Of a stretch of DNA of 64,000 nucleotides, positions 18,315-27,300 are shown piece by piece. Both the position numbers and the translations under genes were made by a program. How positions within the stretch are numbered: the first letter of the stretch is position 1; every line of letters starts with the position of its first letter. Under the pieces are notes generated by a model. The model was not told the DNA's origin. It saw only the letters and a list, made by a program, of their open reading frames with translations, and did no database searches. The stretch is taken from the NCBI GenBank assembly GCA_023431185.1, contig JAEYXS010000126.1, positions 5,335 through 69,334 of the forward strand, in the 5' to 3' direction. The DNA comes from Verrucomicrobiota bacterium. Lineage in GTDB: Bacteria > Verrucomicrobiota > Verrucomicrobiia > Limisphaerales > JAEYXS01.

Positions 18315-18851
18315 TCACCTGTTGGTCTTCAACACCTTGGCCAGCGGCCCATGCTCCGTCGTCACTAGGGCCCCCGCCTTCACCCCGTTCCGCTCGAACC
18401 AGCCCTGTTGCGTTTCCAGCACATACACGATCTGGTCGCTCCCGGCCTTCACGGAACCTTCGTTCAAAGGCTCCAGTTTGTGAATCTCTAAAATCACCCC
18501 CTGCTGGTTGATATACGCCGCATCCAGCGGCACCGTCGTGTTCTTCATCCAGAACGACGTCTGGTGCGGGAACGGAAACACGAAGATCATCCCCTCATCC
18601 GCCCCCATGCTCTCCCGGTACATCATACCCATCTGCCGGGAACGGTCATCCGCCGCGATCTCCGAGACCACCTCTTTCCCGCCCACGTTCAACTTAATCA
18701 CCGGCAACTTCGGCTGCGGCGCGCCCTTCGGCTTGCTGACCTTCGCCGGCGCATTCGTCGCCACCGGCGGAGCCGACGTCGCCTCCGGACGGCACCCAAA
18801 AACACCCGTCACCAGGCCCACCGCCAGTAAAAATACCCCAGAACGCTTCAT
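18315..18851 (-). CDS. DUF192 domain lipoprotein
   Basis: The 178-residue protein starts at ATG 18851 with a lipoprotein signal (LAVGLVTGVFGC), so it is probably membrane-anchored through the cysteine near residue 19. A proline/alanine linker leads to a DUF192 domain: EIAADDRSRQMGMMYRESM, then GMIFVFPFPHQTSFWMKNTTVPLDAAYI and a final VLETQQGWFERNGVKAG block, all diagnostic of the family. DUF192 proteins are small secreted or periplasmic proteins of unclear function. A possible TTG start 51 bases upstream would hide the signal and is not preferred. Confidence 0.85.
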   Translation of the reverse strand: MKRSGVFLLAVGLVTGVFGCRPEATSAPPVATNAPAKVSKPKGAPQPKLPVIKLNVGGKEVVSEIAADDRSRQMGMMYRESMGADEGMIFVFPFPHQTSFWMKNTTVPLDAAYINQQGVILEIHKLEPLNEGSVKAGSDQIVYVLETQQGWFERNGVKAGALVTTEHGPLAKVLKTNR

Positions 18852-18943
18852 GTATGCCCCAGAGTGAGCCAGAACCACGCCATTTTCAATCTTGAGATGC
18901 AAAGGAGTTCCAAGACCTCACTCACCCGCCCTTGACCACCAAA

Positions 18944-19720
18944 TCAATCCACCGGGAAAAAATTCTCACACGCCTCCACGAACTTGATCTCCCCCCGCAG
19001 CTCCAGATTCCCCGTGCGCGCGTCCAGCCCGATCTCCTGCGTCAGCACGAACCCCTCCAGTTCGCCGCGCTCGCAACACATCGCGATCACCGCATCCGCC
19101 GGCAGCAACCCCTCCCCCGTCTTCACCGTGCTCAACTGGATGCACAGATGCGCCTCGTTCCCGAACGTCCGCGCCCACGTCGTCACCCGCGCGATGACCT
19201 CCTCCTGGTTCTTCGCCTCCGTGATCTTCGTCAGCTTATGCTCCTCCCCCTCGTGCCAATACACGAACAACGGGAGCTGATCCTCCGCCAGCCACTCCGC
19301 CGCCGCCTTGAAGACCGCCACCACCGCCTCCTGCATCTCCTCGCTGATGGATAACTCCGGGACCGGTTCTTCAATCTGTCCGGCGCTCCACGGACTCTCC
19401 GGAAACTCTGAGAACACCACCGGTATTTCCACGGGCGGTTCCGTCTTCGTCACCACGTGTGTGATCTTTTGCATCTCCCGCGTCGGCGGCAGCTCGCACA
19501 CCACCTGCACGAAGAAATCCCCCGGCAACGCCCCCGGACACGTCTCCGCCAGCTCCCCATTCATCACCGCCTCACGATACGTCAGCAGCTTGCGCTGCAA
19601 GAGCGCCAGCCGTTCCGCCGGCTCCCTCGTCACGCCCTCATCCGTGATGATCAGCCCATAGCGCCCATCCGACCCGCGCTGCGTGATCATGTCGATCGTA
19701 TCGATCTCTTCCAGAGGCAT
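18944..19720 (-). CDS. Hypothetical protein (possible DUF6572-like N-terminus)
   Basis: This predicted 258-residue cytosolic protein has no signal peptide or membrane helix. ATG 19720 begins a plausible strand-rich start (EEIDTIDMITQRGSDGRYGLI split in the middle), which faintly resembles the DUF6572 pattern of I-D-x-hydrophobic followed by DGR and a hydrophobic strand. The middle holds a proline-rich acidic region, and the C-terminal third returns to alternating strands and helices. I do not recognise a catalytic motif. It is flanked by the family 2 glycosyltransferase and the DUF192 gene on the same strand. Function unknown. Confidence 0.6.
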   Translation of the reverse strand: MPLEEIDTIDMITQRGSDGRYGLIITDEGVTREPAERLALLQRKLLTYREAVMNGELAETCPGALPGDFFVQVVCELPPTREMQKITHVVTKTEPPVEIPVVFSEFPESPWSAGQIEEPVPELSISEEMQEAVVAVFKAAAEWLAEDQLPLFVYWHEGEEHKLTKITEAKNQEEVIARVTTWARTFGNEAHLCIQLSTVKTGEGLLPADAVIAMCCERGELEGFVLTQEIGLDARTGNLELRGEIKFVEACENFFPVD

Positions 19721-19794
19721 GCCGGATAAGGTTCCAACGACCCGCCTCCCCCGCAACGCTAAAACTCAGCCCTTGGACCTTGGTGCAACCAGCC

Positions 19795-20811
19795 TTAGAC
19801 CGTAGCCTTCACCGTCACTCTATTTTCAAACAACACCATCTCCCCCGCATGCGCCTGCCGCATCCGGATGGCCACCCCCTTGACCAGCAAGTAAGGACAC
19901 CACCGGATGAGGCTCGGTGCCAGCCGTCTCCAGAGTGAGTTGTCATCCCGGGCAGGCCGGAAGTCATTTAAGAACCCCGCCCCGTGGGCCGCTAAAATCC
20001 CGTCTGTGCAGCTCGCCATCCGCCTCCACCGCTCGAACTCCGCGGCACTCGTCACCTCCCGCAAGCCATACCGCAACATCCAGCGCGTTATCCTCCGCGT
20101 CGAACGGGCCACCTCCCGTTGCAGCTCCAGATCCTTGATGTAAACCGGCATCGTGGCGATCCCTTGTGCCGCCTCCAACGAAGACCACCGCTGCTCCCGA
20201 TGATGAAACAACGTGAGCTGCCGCGTGGTGAAGACCATGGGGCGGTCCGAATCCTCCAAGGACGCCAACATCAGCGCGAGGTGTGGCGCCAGCGTCCCTA
20301 CCGCCTGGCAAAACACCTTCCGGTACGGGGCCAGGGCATCCAGATTGTACAAGTTGGACGACATAAAAAGGACATCCGCGATCTCCTTCCTGGCCAGGAA
20401 CTCCCCCAGACCGTTCACCTGCTGATCATGGCTGTTGCGTCCCCCCTCGCTGTCACAATTGATCGCCAGCGCCTCCGGTGACCGGCCGATCAGCTCCAGC
20501 GCGGTCGCCACGGCATCCGGTGCCACCGGATCATCATCCCCCAGCGTCCACAACCACCCGCTCTGCACACTCTCAAAAGCCCGCATCAGGCTCCTTCCAA
20601 TTCCCTGGTTCACCTTCACCCGCTCATGCCGCGTCACCCGGGAGATATACGGCTCCAAGACCTGCGCCGTGTCATCCGTGCTCGCGTCATCGAAGACATA
20701 CAGCGCCACATCGCGGTGCGCCGCCACCTGGGGGATGAGTTCCTCCAGGCGCTGTTTCACTTTTTGCGCGCGGTTATAAGTGGGAATGACGATCGTGAGC
20801 TTGGAAATCAT
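19795..20811 (-). CDS. Family 2 glycosyltransferase
   Basis: The 338-residue protein starts at ATG 20811 with the GT-A entry strand LTIVIPTYNRAQKVKQRL. The nucleotide-sugar site is visible as YVFDDASTDDT (about 42-52), and the metal-binding DxD-type motif as TLGDDDPV (about 95-102). The C-terminal half is more variable, as usual in the family. It probably transfers a sugar onto a surface polysaccharide or protein, but the donor and acceptor are not predictable. Neighbours on the same strand are an unknown gene and the deaminase pair, with gaps over 70 bases, so co-transcription is uncertain. Confidence 0.87.
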   Translation of the reverse strand: MISKLTIVIPTYNRAQKVKQRLEELIPQVAAHRDVALYVFDDASTDDTAQVLEPYISRVTRHERVKVNQGIGRSLMRAFESVQSGWLWTLGDDDPVAPDAVATALELIGRSPEALAINCDSEGGRNSHDQQVNGLGEFLARKEIADVLFMSSNLYNLDALAPYRKVFCQAVGTLAPHLALMLASLEDSDRPMVFTTRQLTLFHHREQRWSSLEAAQGIATMPVYIKDLELQREVARSTRRITRWMLRYGLREVTSAAEFERWRRMASCTDGILAAHGAGFLNDFRPARDDNSLWRRLAPSLIRWCPYLLVKGVAIRMRQAHAGEMVLFENRVTVKATV

Positions 20812-20937
20812 ACTACCAGCCGGACCCGGACTGCCACTACCCGGCCATACAAAACAGATACCCCGTCCACGACTGCCGGACAAATTCAAAATCCCGCTAA
20901 AAATCGTTTGAAAAAACAGCTCTGCGCGAACCCCCCG

Positions 20938-21471
20938 TCAGTATCTCACCCGCCCAGGGCTGGCCGCATAACGCTGCAGCTCAGCCAACGCCTCCGGTCC
21001 CAGCAACTGGACCATGGGCAGCCTGCGCCGGTCCGGCACCTTGACCAGCTCCTCATAGATCAACCGGTCATCAAAACCCGCGGCGGCGGCCTCCTCGATG
21101 CTGAAGCCGTAGAAAACCCGGGCCAGCCGCGCCCAATAGCTGGCACTGAGACACATCGGGCATGGCTCACCACTGGTATAGAGTTCACACCCTTGCAGAC
21201 TGAAACTCTTGAGCCTTTGACCGGCTGCCCGTATCGCCACCACTTCCCCATGCGCCGTCGGATCATTCTCGGCGATCACCCGGTTCCAGCCTTCGGCGAT
21301 AATTCTCCCTTCCTTCACGATCACCGCTCCGAACGGTCCGCCATCCCCCGCCTCCGCCCCCTGGCGCCCCAACTCGATGGCCCGCCGCATGAATCGCTCC
21401 GCCTGTTCCGCATCGAAGCCTGTCGGACCACCTTCCGGACCGGACTGGGAATCATGGTTCTGTCGCCTCAT
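20938..21471 (-). CDS. guaD: Guanine deaminase-like nucleobase deaminase
   Basis: The 177-residue protein is a zinc-dependent cytidine deaminase-fold enzyme. The zinc motifs are TAHGE (histidine and catalytic glutamate, about residues 73-75) and PCPMC (two cysteines, about 104-107). GGPFGAVIVKEGRIIAEGWN, DPTAH and GFDDRLIYEE closely follow the Bacillus-type guanine deaminase GuaD (family knowledge). It converts guanine to xanthine. The position after the catalytic histidine is glycine (HGE) rather than the usual alanine (HAE). It is separated by 18 bases from a second deaminase on the same strand, suggesting a two-gene purine/pyrimidine salvage operon. Confidence 0.82.
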   Translation of the reverse strand: MRRQNHDSQSGPEGGPTGFDAEQAERFMRRAIELGRQGAEAGDGGPFGAVIVKEGRIIAEGWNRVIAENDPTAHGEVVAIRAAGQRLKSFSLQGCELYTSGEPCPMCLSASYWARLARVFYGFSIEEAAAAGFDDRLIYEELVKVPDRRRLPMVQLLGPEALAELQRYAASPGRVRY

Positions 21472-21489
21472 CAGTTCCTCCCTCAGCCG

Positions 21490-21927
21490 TTACACGCCGA
21501 TATCCTCATTCCACAACGCCGGATTCGCCGCGATAAAATCCCGCATCAGCGCCACACACGTCTCATCCTGCAACACCTCGACCTGCACCCCGCGCGAGCG
21601 CAGCCAGGCCTCTTCCCCCATGAAAGTGAGATTCTCTCCCACCACCACCTTGGGGATGCCATACAGCAGGATTGCGCCGCTGCACATCGCGCACGGCGAC
21701 AGCGTCGTATAAAGCACCGCCTCCCGATAGACCCCGGCCGGCTGGCGACCGGCATTCTCGAACGCATCCATCTCCCCGTGCAAGATGGCGCTGCCCTTCT
21801 GGACCCGCCGATTATGCCCGCGCCCGATGATCCGCCCTTGGTGAACGATCACCGAGCCGATGGGGATGCCGCCTTCCGCCAGACCCAGCCGGGCCTCCTC
21901 GATCGCCGCTTGCAAATAAGGATTCAT
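21490..21927 (-). CDS. Yeast-type cytosine deaminase-like protein
   Basis: The 145-residue protein is again a zinc deaminase: catalytic LHGE (about 50-52) and SPCAMC (about 78-82). The whole sequence resembles fungal cytosine deaminase (Fcy1). It has EGGIPIGSVIV, GRGHNRRVQKGSAILHGE, YTTLSPC, YGIPKVVVGEN and the C-terminal WNEDIG, whose aspartate contacts the pyrimidine in the yeast enzyme. This suggests cytosine to uracil conversion rather than tRNA adenosine editing (TadA). It lies upstream of the GuaD-like gene. Its likely promoter region sits directly beside the island's left end. Confidence 0.8.
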   Translation of the reverse strand: MNPYLQAAIEEARLGLAEGGIPIGSVIVHQGRIIGRGHNRRVQKGSAILHGEMDAFENAGRQPAGVYREAVLYTTLSPCAMCSGAILLYGIPKVVVGENLTFMGEEAWLRSRGVQVEVLQDETCVALMRDFIAANPALWNEDIGV

Positions 21928-22032
21928 GCCGTCTTAATTAGGATTGGATTCCCTCTTATCGCAGCTTCACCCCGGGGAGACAAGGTGCTTGCTCGCTTGA
22001 AAATCGCGGCCGGGGAAATGACCTGAAAAAGA

Positions 22033-22088
22033 AGTGGTGCACCTGTCAGGAGTCGAACCTGAAACCTTCTGATCCGTAGTCAGATGCT
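22033..22088 (-). repeat. attL: displaced 3' half of tRNA-Arg (56-bp direct repeat)
   Basis: This is identical over 56 bases to 39680-39735. It contains the anticodon arm, T-arm, acceptor 3' strand and CCA of tRNA-Arg, but not the D-arm, so it cannot form a tRNA. It marks the left end of the island. Confidence 0.93.
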
Positions 22089-22207
22089 TGCCTGTTTTAT
22101 CGGGTTGCATTGGGTTTTGTTAAGTGCGTCGTTTCTGTTTGATTTGGAGGCAGTTACAGTCGAAACTACTCGCATTGACACAACCGGACATTACCCGAGT
22201 AAACACC

Positions 22208-22233
22208 AAAAGTGGCTAAGCAATGGCTAAGCA
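22208..22233 (+). repeat. Left arm-type repeat: two tandem 11-bp units overlapping the integrase start
   Basis: After AAAA come two near-identical 11-bp units (GTGGCTAAGCA then ATGGCTAAGCA). The second unit contains the integrase start codon. The same 26-base block with one mismatch lies at 39610-39635 just inside the other end. The arrangement suits integrase arm-binding sites and possible autoregulation. Confidence 0.75.
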
Positions 22234-23500
22234 AACCACATTCTCAAAGTTCGCTCCAGCCTACTGGACGAGCAAAGTTTTTCGCCCTGCTTACACCCGT
22301 GATGGCGAATCGCGGGAGGTGTCTGAATTCTACGTCCGCATCCAATACGCGGGACGGCGGGAGAACATCGGGCTGGCCACGAACGAGCGGCACAAGGCGG
22401 CTCAAAAGGCGGTGAAGGTTTACCAGTCCGTCCGTGCCAAGGGCTGGGAGGAAACCTTGAAGGAGTTTGCCCCGGAACGTGCGCAAGAGATCAACTGCGT
22501 GACGGTCGGGCAATATCTCCAAGCGGTGGAGAAGTATTCCGGTTTGAACCCCAAGACCTGCTACGGGTATAGCGCGGCAATGCGCACACTGGTTGCCCGA
22601 GCTTTCGGGTTGAAGGACTCCGCGAGCCGATACGACTACAAGCACGGCGGCAACATGGCCTGGCGGAAGCGTGTGGAATCAATCCGGCTCATCCGCATCA
22701 CCAAGAAGCGGCTCGAATACGCCTTGGGGCAGTATAAGGCCGGAACGGAGGATAATCCTGCTGCCCGTCGTCAGGCAGAGATCAATGCCGCCAGCCTTGC
22801 GCGTCAGGCCCGCTCTCTCTTTGCGCAAAGGGTATTGGAAAAGCTGCCGATCAAGTCTGTTCACAATCCCTTTGAGGGCATCCGGGTGGAGGCGGGCAGG
22901 CCCGAACACTATACCAGCAAGTTCAACATCGCGGAACTTGCCCAAGCAGCACGGCTTGAATTGCTGCCGAATGACGTGGAAGCGTACAAGGCTTTCCTGC
23001 TCGCGTTTGGGGCAGGACTGCGTAAACGGGAGATCGACAACCTCACCAAGACCCAATTGGATTTCGACGGGAATCGCATCTACGTCAGCACGACTGCGTT
23101 CTTTACCCCCAAGACGACCAGCTCTGAGGGTTCGGTGCATTTGGATACTTCCATCATGGTGGAGTTGCGGCAGCTACTTGAAGGCACTCCCGACGTATTC
23201 GTTTTGCAAAGCGAGTTGGCCCCCAAGCCGGGGCACGACCGGCAGTATTACCGGGCAGAACGAACGTTTCAGCGGTTGGTAAAATGGCTGCGCCGACATG
23301 GCATCACCGCACAAAAGCCCATCCACACCTTGCGAAAGGAGTTTGGTTCCTACATCTGCGAGCATGCGGACATTCTTGCAGCGAGCCGCCAATTGCGACA
23401 CGGCAGCTTGGCGGTTACCTCCGCATATTACGTGGAAAACCGGAAACGAATCGCCCCGAGTTTACCTTTGCCAAGCCTGCGTAAGGAGCAGGCCGCATGA
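22223..23500 (+). CDS. int: Tyrosine-type site-specific integrase of the island
   Basis: The 425-residue protein has the catalytic tetrad of tyrosine recombinases: R267 in GLRKREIDNL, H368 and R371 in HTLRKEFGSY, H393 in RQLRHGS, and the nucleophile tyrosine at 402 or 403 (SAYYVENRK). The first 100 residues form an AP2-like/arm-binding and SAM-like part. It should integrate and excise the element at the tRNA-Arg site. The start codon lies within the 11-bp repeat, with no convincing Shine-Dalgarno, so translation may be weak or repressed by integrase binding. The stop overlaps the next gene by four bases (ATGA). Confidence 0.92.
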   Translation: MAKQTTFSKFAPAYWTSKVFRPAYTRDGESREVSEFYVRIQYAGRRENIGLATNERHKAAQKAVKVYQSVRAKGWEETLKEFAPERAQEINCVTVGQYLQAVEKYSGLNPKTCYGYSAAMRTLVARAFGLKDSASRYDYKHGGNMAWRKRVESIRLIRITKKRLEYALGQYKAGTEDNPAARRQAEINAASLARQARSLFAQRVLEKLPIKSVHNPFEGIRVEAGRPEHYTSKFNIAELAQAARLELLPNDVEAYKAFLLAFGAGLRKREIDNLTKTQLDFDGNRIYVSTTAFFTPKTTSSEGSVHLDTSIMVELRQLLEGTPDVFVLQSELAPKPGHDRQYYRAERTFQRLVKWLRRHGITAQKPIHTLRKEFGSYICEHADILAASRQLRHGSLAVTSAYYVENRKRIAPSLPLPSLRKEQAA

Positions 23501-23832
23501 ACTCTATCGCGAAATCCGACTGTGAGTTGACTTTTCAGCGGGTTCTCCCGGCCAAAGGGCGCTTTCCGGCTAGCTTCTGGGTTGAACGGGTATCCAAGGG
23601 GGAGGTCATCGCCCATCACCAGCGATACCAACGGGTGACGCCCCAAGAATTGGAGCAGATGGATCAGGCATTGGCGCTCGTTCAAGGCAGCTTCCTGGCT
23701 GCGGCCAAGCTTTTGGACATGGACCCGCAACGGTTCCGCAACCTCGTGAACTACCACCCTCGGCTCAAAGCCAAATGGGGACGGCACAGAGGGCGGCAGC
23801 CTCGTTTGAGCTTCAATCTGAGGTTTCCATGA
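23497..23832 (+). CDS. Small HTH-like protein coupled to the integrase
   Basis: The 111-residue protein starts in an ATGA overlap with int, implying coupled translation. A putative helix-turn-helix lies at about 63-95 (LVQGSFLAAAKLLDMDPQRF and following), similar in spacing to Fis-type C-terminal HTH domains. The C-terminus is strongly basic (KAKWGRHRGRQPR). It could be a recombination directionality or regulatory factor. No specific family was recognised, and the excisionase-like gene at 38324 is a rival candidate for that role. Confidence 0.6.
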   Translation: MNSIAKSDCELTFQRVLPAKGRFPASFWVERVSKGEVIAHHQRYQRVTPQELEQMDQALALVQGSFLAAAKLLDMDPQRFRNLVNYHPRLKAKWGRHRGRQPRLSFNLRFP

Positions 23833-24320
23833 GGGAGGTGACTGATCCGGCTACCGCTCTTCCAAGCCGTAATTACGACCTCAATGCCTAATTCCGCAGA
23901 TTCGGCATCTGATTATCTGATGTTGCGGCAAGCATTCCGATTTCCCCATCTCGGCAGTCTTCACACCTTCACCTTGTCATCCTAAAGGTTCCCGCTATCC
24001 TGACCCTGTTCATCAGAGGGGACCACGGCACTCTAAATCCCTTTGGCAGGTCGCAGATTGCCCGGTCGCTTTCAGTCTGGATATGACCGTATATGCCGTA
24101 TGCAATTGATTGAGAGACACGAAATACGCCTTCAAGACATGGCTGTGGCAGATGGAATCTGTCTGAAATCAACCCCTCCGGGAGGCTCGATAATTGCCCA
24201 CCCACCACACCCCAAGCACCTTCAACTCCCACAAAAGGCGATCAAACACCCTGGTCGCCACATACTCCCCGGTTGCTTGCCCAACGGGTTCAAGTGCTCT
24301 GACACTCTCCCAGCCTAAAC
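23833..24320. other. 488-base gene-free stretch upstream of the defence operon
   Basis: No open frame here looks coding: the forward frame covering 24043-24318 lacks a recognisable fold. I see no strong hairpin. It presumably holds the promoter of the operon starting at 24321 and any terminator for int, but no clear -35/-10 pair can be named. Confidence 0.5.
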
Positions 24321-27300
24321 ATGGTTATCATCGACAATATCAACCACCTGCTCGGCGATGATCTGAAGCAGACTGTGACGCCGGGAACCAAGCTCAAAAT
24401 TGCCGCCTCTTGTTTCTCCATCTACGCATTTGAAGCGCTCAAAGCCGAACTGGGCAAAATCGATACACTTCAGTTCATCTTTACCTCCCCTACTTTCGTG
24501 CCCGGTGAAGTCACGGATAAGATGAGAAAAGAGCACCGCGAGTTCCATATTCCAAAGCTGGAACGCGAGCGGAGCCTTTACGGCACTGAGTTTGAGGTCC
24601 GGCTTCGTAATGAACTCACCCAACGGGCCATTGCCAAGGAGTGTGCCGACTGGATGCGTCGCAAAGCCATTTTCCGATCCAATCGCGGACGCGCTCCGAT
24701 GCAACAGTTTGCCGGTCTCAGTGCCGATGGCAAAGAGCATGTCTATCTTCCGCTCCACGGCTTCACCGCCGTCGATCTTGGATACGAAAAAGGCAATGCC
24801 GTATCGAATTTCGTGAACCGGATCGACGAACAGCCGACGACCACGACCTACCTCGCGTTGTTTGATCAGATTTGGAACGACCCGGACAAGCTGGAGGATG
24901 TCACCTCAAAGCTTTGCGAGCACATCGCATCTGTCTATCAGGAGAACTCACCGGAGCGTATTTACTTCCTGATGCTCTACAACATCTTCAGTGAGTTTTT
25001 GGAGGACATCAATGCCGATGTGCTGCCCAATGACCGCACTGGCTACCAAGACAGCCTTGTTTGGAAAAAGCTCTATAACTTCCAGCGGGACGCCGCGAAC
25101 GGGATCATCAATAAACTGGAGACCTACAACGGCTGCATCCTCGCTGACAGCGTAGGCTTAGGCAAAACTTTTACGGCGCTTGCCGTCGTCAAGTATTACG
25201 AGCTTCGGAACAAATCCGTCCTCGTGCTCTGCCCTAAAAAGCTGGCGGACAACTGGCTTACCTACCGGGGGAACCTGGTCACCAACATCTTCGCCAAAGA
25301 CCGGTTTGGATACGATGTGCTGTGCCACACGGATTTGCTAAGAACCACCGGGATGTCCATCAGCGGTCTGCCGCTTAACCGTGTAAACTGGAGCAATTAC
25401 GACTTGGTCGTCATTGATGAGTCCCACAACTTCCGCAACAACGCCGCTTTTGAAGACCGTGAGACACGTTACCAACGCCTATTGAATCAAGTTGTGCGGC
25501 AAGGGGTAAAAACCAAAGTGTTAATGCTCTCCGCCACTCCGGTAAATAACCGTTTCACCGATTTGCGGAACCAGCTTGCGCTTGCCTACGAAGGCGACCC
25601 CGACAATCTGAGCGCTAAGCTGAAGTCCAAGAAGTCCATCGATGAAATCTTCCGACGGGCGCAAACTGCCTTCAATGCTTGGTCCCAGCTTCCACCGGAA
25701 CAGCGCACGGCTCCGGCCATTTTGGACACCCTCGATTTCGATTTCTTTGAGGTGCTCGATAGCGTGACGATTGCCCGCTCTCGCCGCCACATTCAGACTT
25801 ACTACGACACCAAAGACATTGGTACTTTTCCTGAGCGCCTAAAGCCTCTCTCCTTCCATTGCCAGCTCACCCACCGCAAGGATGTCATCGGGTTTAACGA
25901 AATCTTCGCGCGGCTTACCAAGCTAGTTCTCGCGGTGTATGCGCCGTTGAGCTACGTGCAGCCAAGCAGGCTAAGAAAGTACGAAGAGCTTTACGATCCG
26001 GGTGAGGAAGTCGGACATGGTAACTTGGGACAATCCGGTCGCGAGAAGGGCATTCAAGCGCTCATGACTGTGAATCTGCTCAAGCGGCTTGAAAGCTCCG
26101 TCCATTCGTTTCGGCTTACGCTTGAGAGTCTCGCGGACACCCACGAACGCACTCTCGCAAAAATCGCCTCGTTCAAGAAAACCGGTCAGGATGCCAAATT
26201 TGCCGACGTTTCCCCTGCTTTCGCCGATGTCGAGCCGGAAGATGATGAAGGGATGCCGGACCCGGAGGACGCCCGGATTGGCAACAAAGTGCAAATCGAT
26301 CTGTCCGACATGGACCTTCCACGTTGGGAGCATGAGCTGAAGGCTGATTTGACCATTATTGAGAGTTTGCTGGACGAAATGCGCAAGATCACTCCTTCGG
26401 ATGATGCCAAGCTCCAGCACCTCAAGACAACAATCCTCAGCAAGCTGGCCTCGCCCATCAATCCATCGAACAAAAAGGTGCTCATCTTCACGGCCTTCTC
26501 GGACACGGCAGATTACCTCTACGAACAGCTTTCACCCTACTTCCTCGAAAAGGCCGGGTTGCACTCCGCCAAGATCACTGGTTCGGACAGCCCCAAGAGC
26601 ACCTTGAAGAAGTCCTATGACTTTCAATCGCTCCTGACCTTGTTCTCGCCGCGCTCGAAAGAGAAAGCTGTGATCCTGCCCAAGGAAAGATTGGAGATCG
26701 ACCTCTTGATCGGCACCGATTGCATCTCCGAGGGGCAGAACCTCCAAGACTGCGACTATCTCATCAATTACGACATCCATTGGAATCCCGTCCGCATCAT
26801 CCAGCGTTTTGGCCGCATTGACCGTATCGGCTCGCAGAACCGCTGCATCCAGCTCGTGAACTACTGGCCGGACATCACGCTGGATGAATACATCAATCTC
26901 AAGGAACGCGTCGAAAACCGCATGATCATCGCCGACGTTACCGCGACTGGAGATGATAATCCCCTCGATGCCAAGGCCAACGACGTCGCGTATCGTCGTG
27001 AGCAGCTTCGCCGTCTCCAAGAAGAAGTCATCGAACTGGAAGATCTCAAGACCGGCATTTCGATCACCGACCTGGGCTTGAACGATTTTCGGATGGACTT
27101 GGTGAATTACGTCAAAAACCACGGCGACCTCGACAGTCTGCCGAATGGGATGCATGCCGTCGTTCCGGCGGCTCCAGCTCGTGGCCTCGTGCCTGGAGTC
27201 ATCTTTGCCCTGCGAAATCGCAATGAAGGGGTAAACATCAACCAACAGAACCGTCTCCATCCTTATTACCTCGTTTATGTCGCGCAGGATGGAACGGTCG

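Noticed and set aside
22033..22088. A second, functional tRNA-Arg gene
   Set aside because: Lacks the 5' acceptor strand and D-arm; only the displaced 3' half is present.
24043..24318. Plus-strand open frame before the helicase gene
   Set aside because: No motif, no ribosome site and no conserved look; treated as part of a non-coding stretch.
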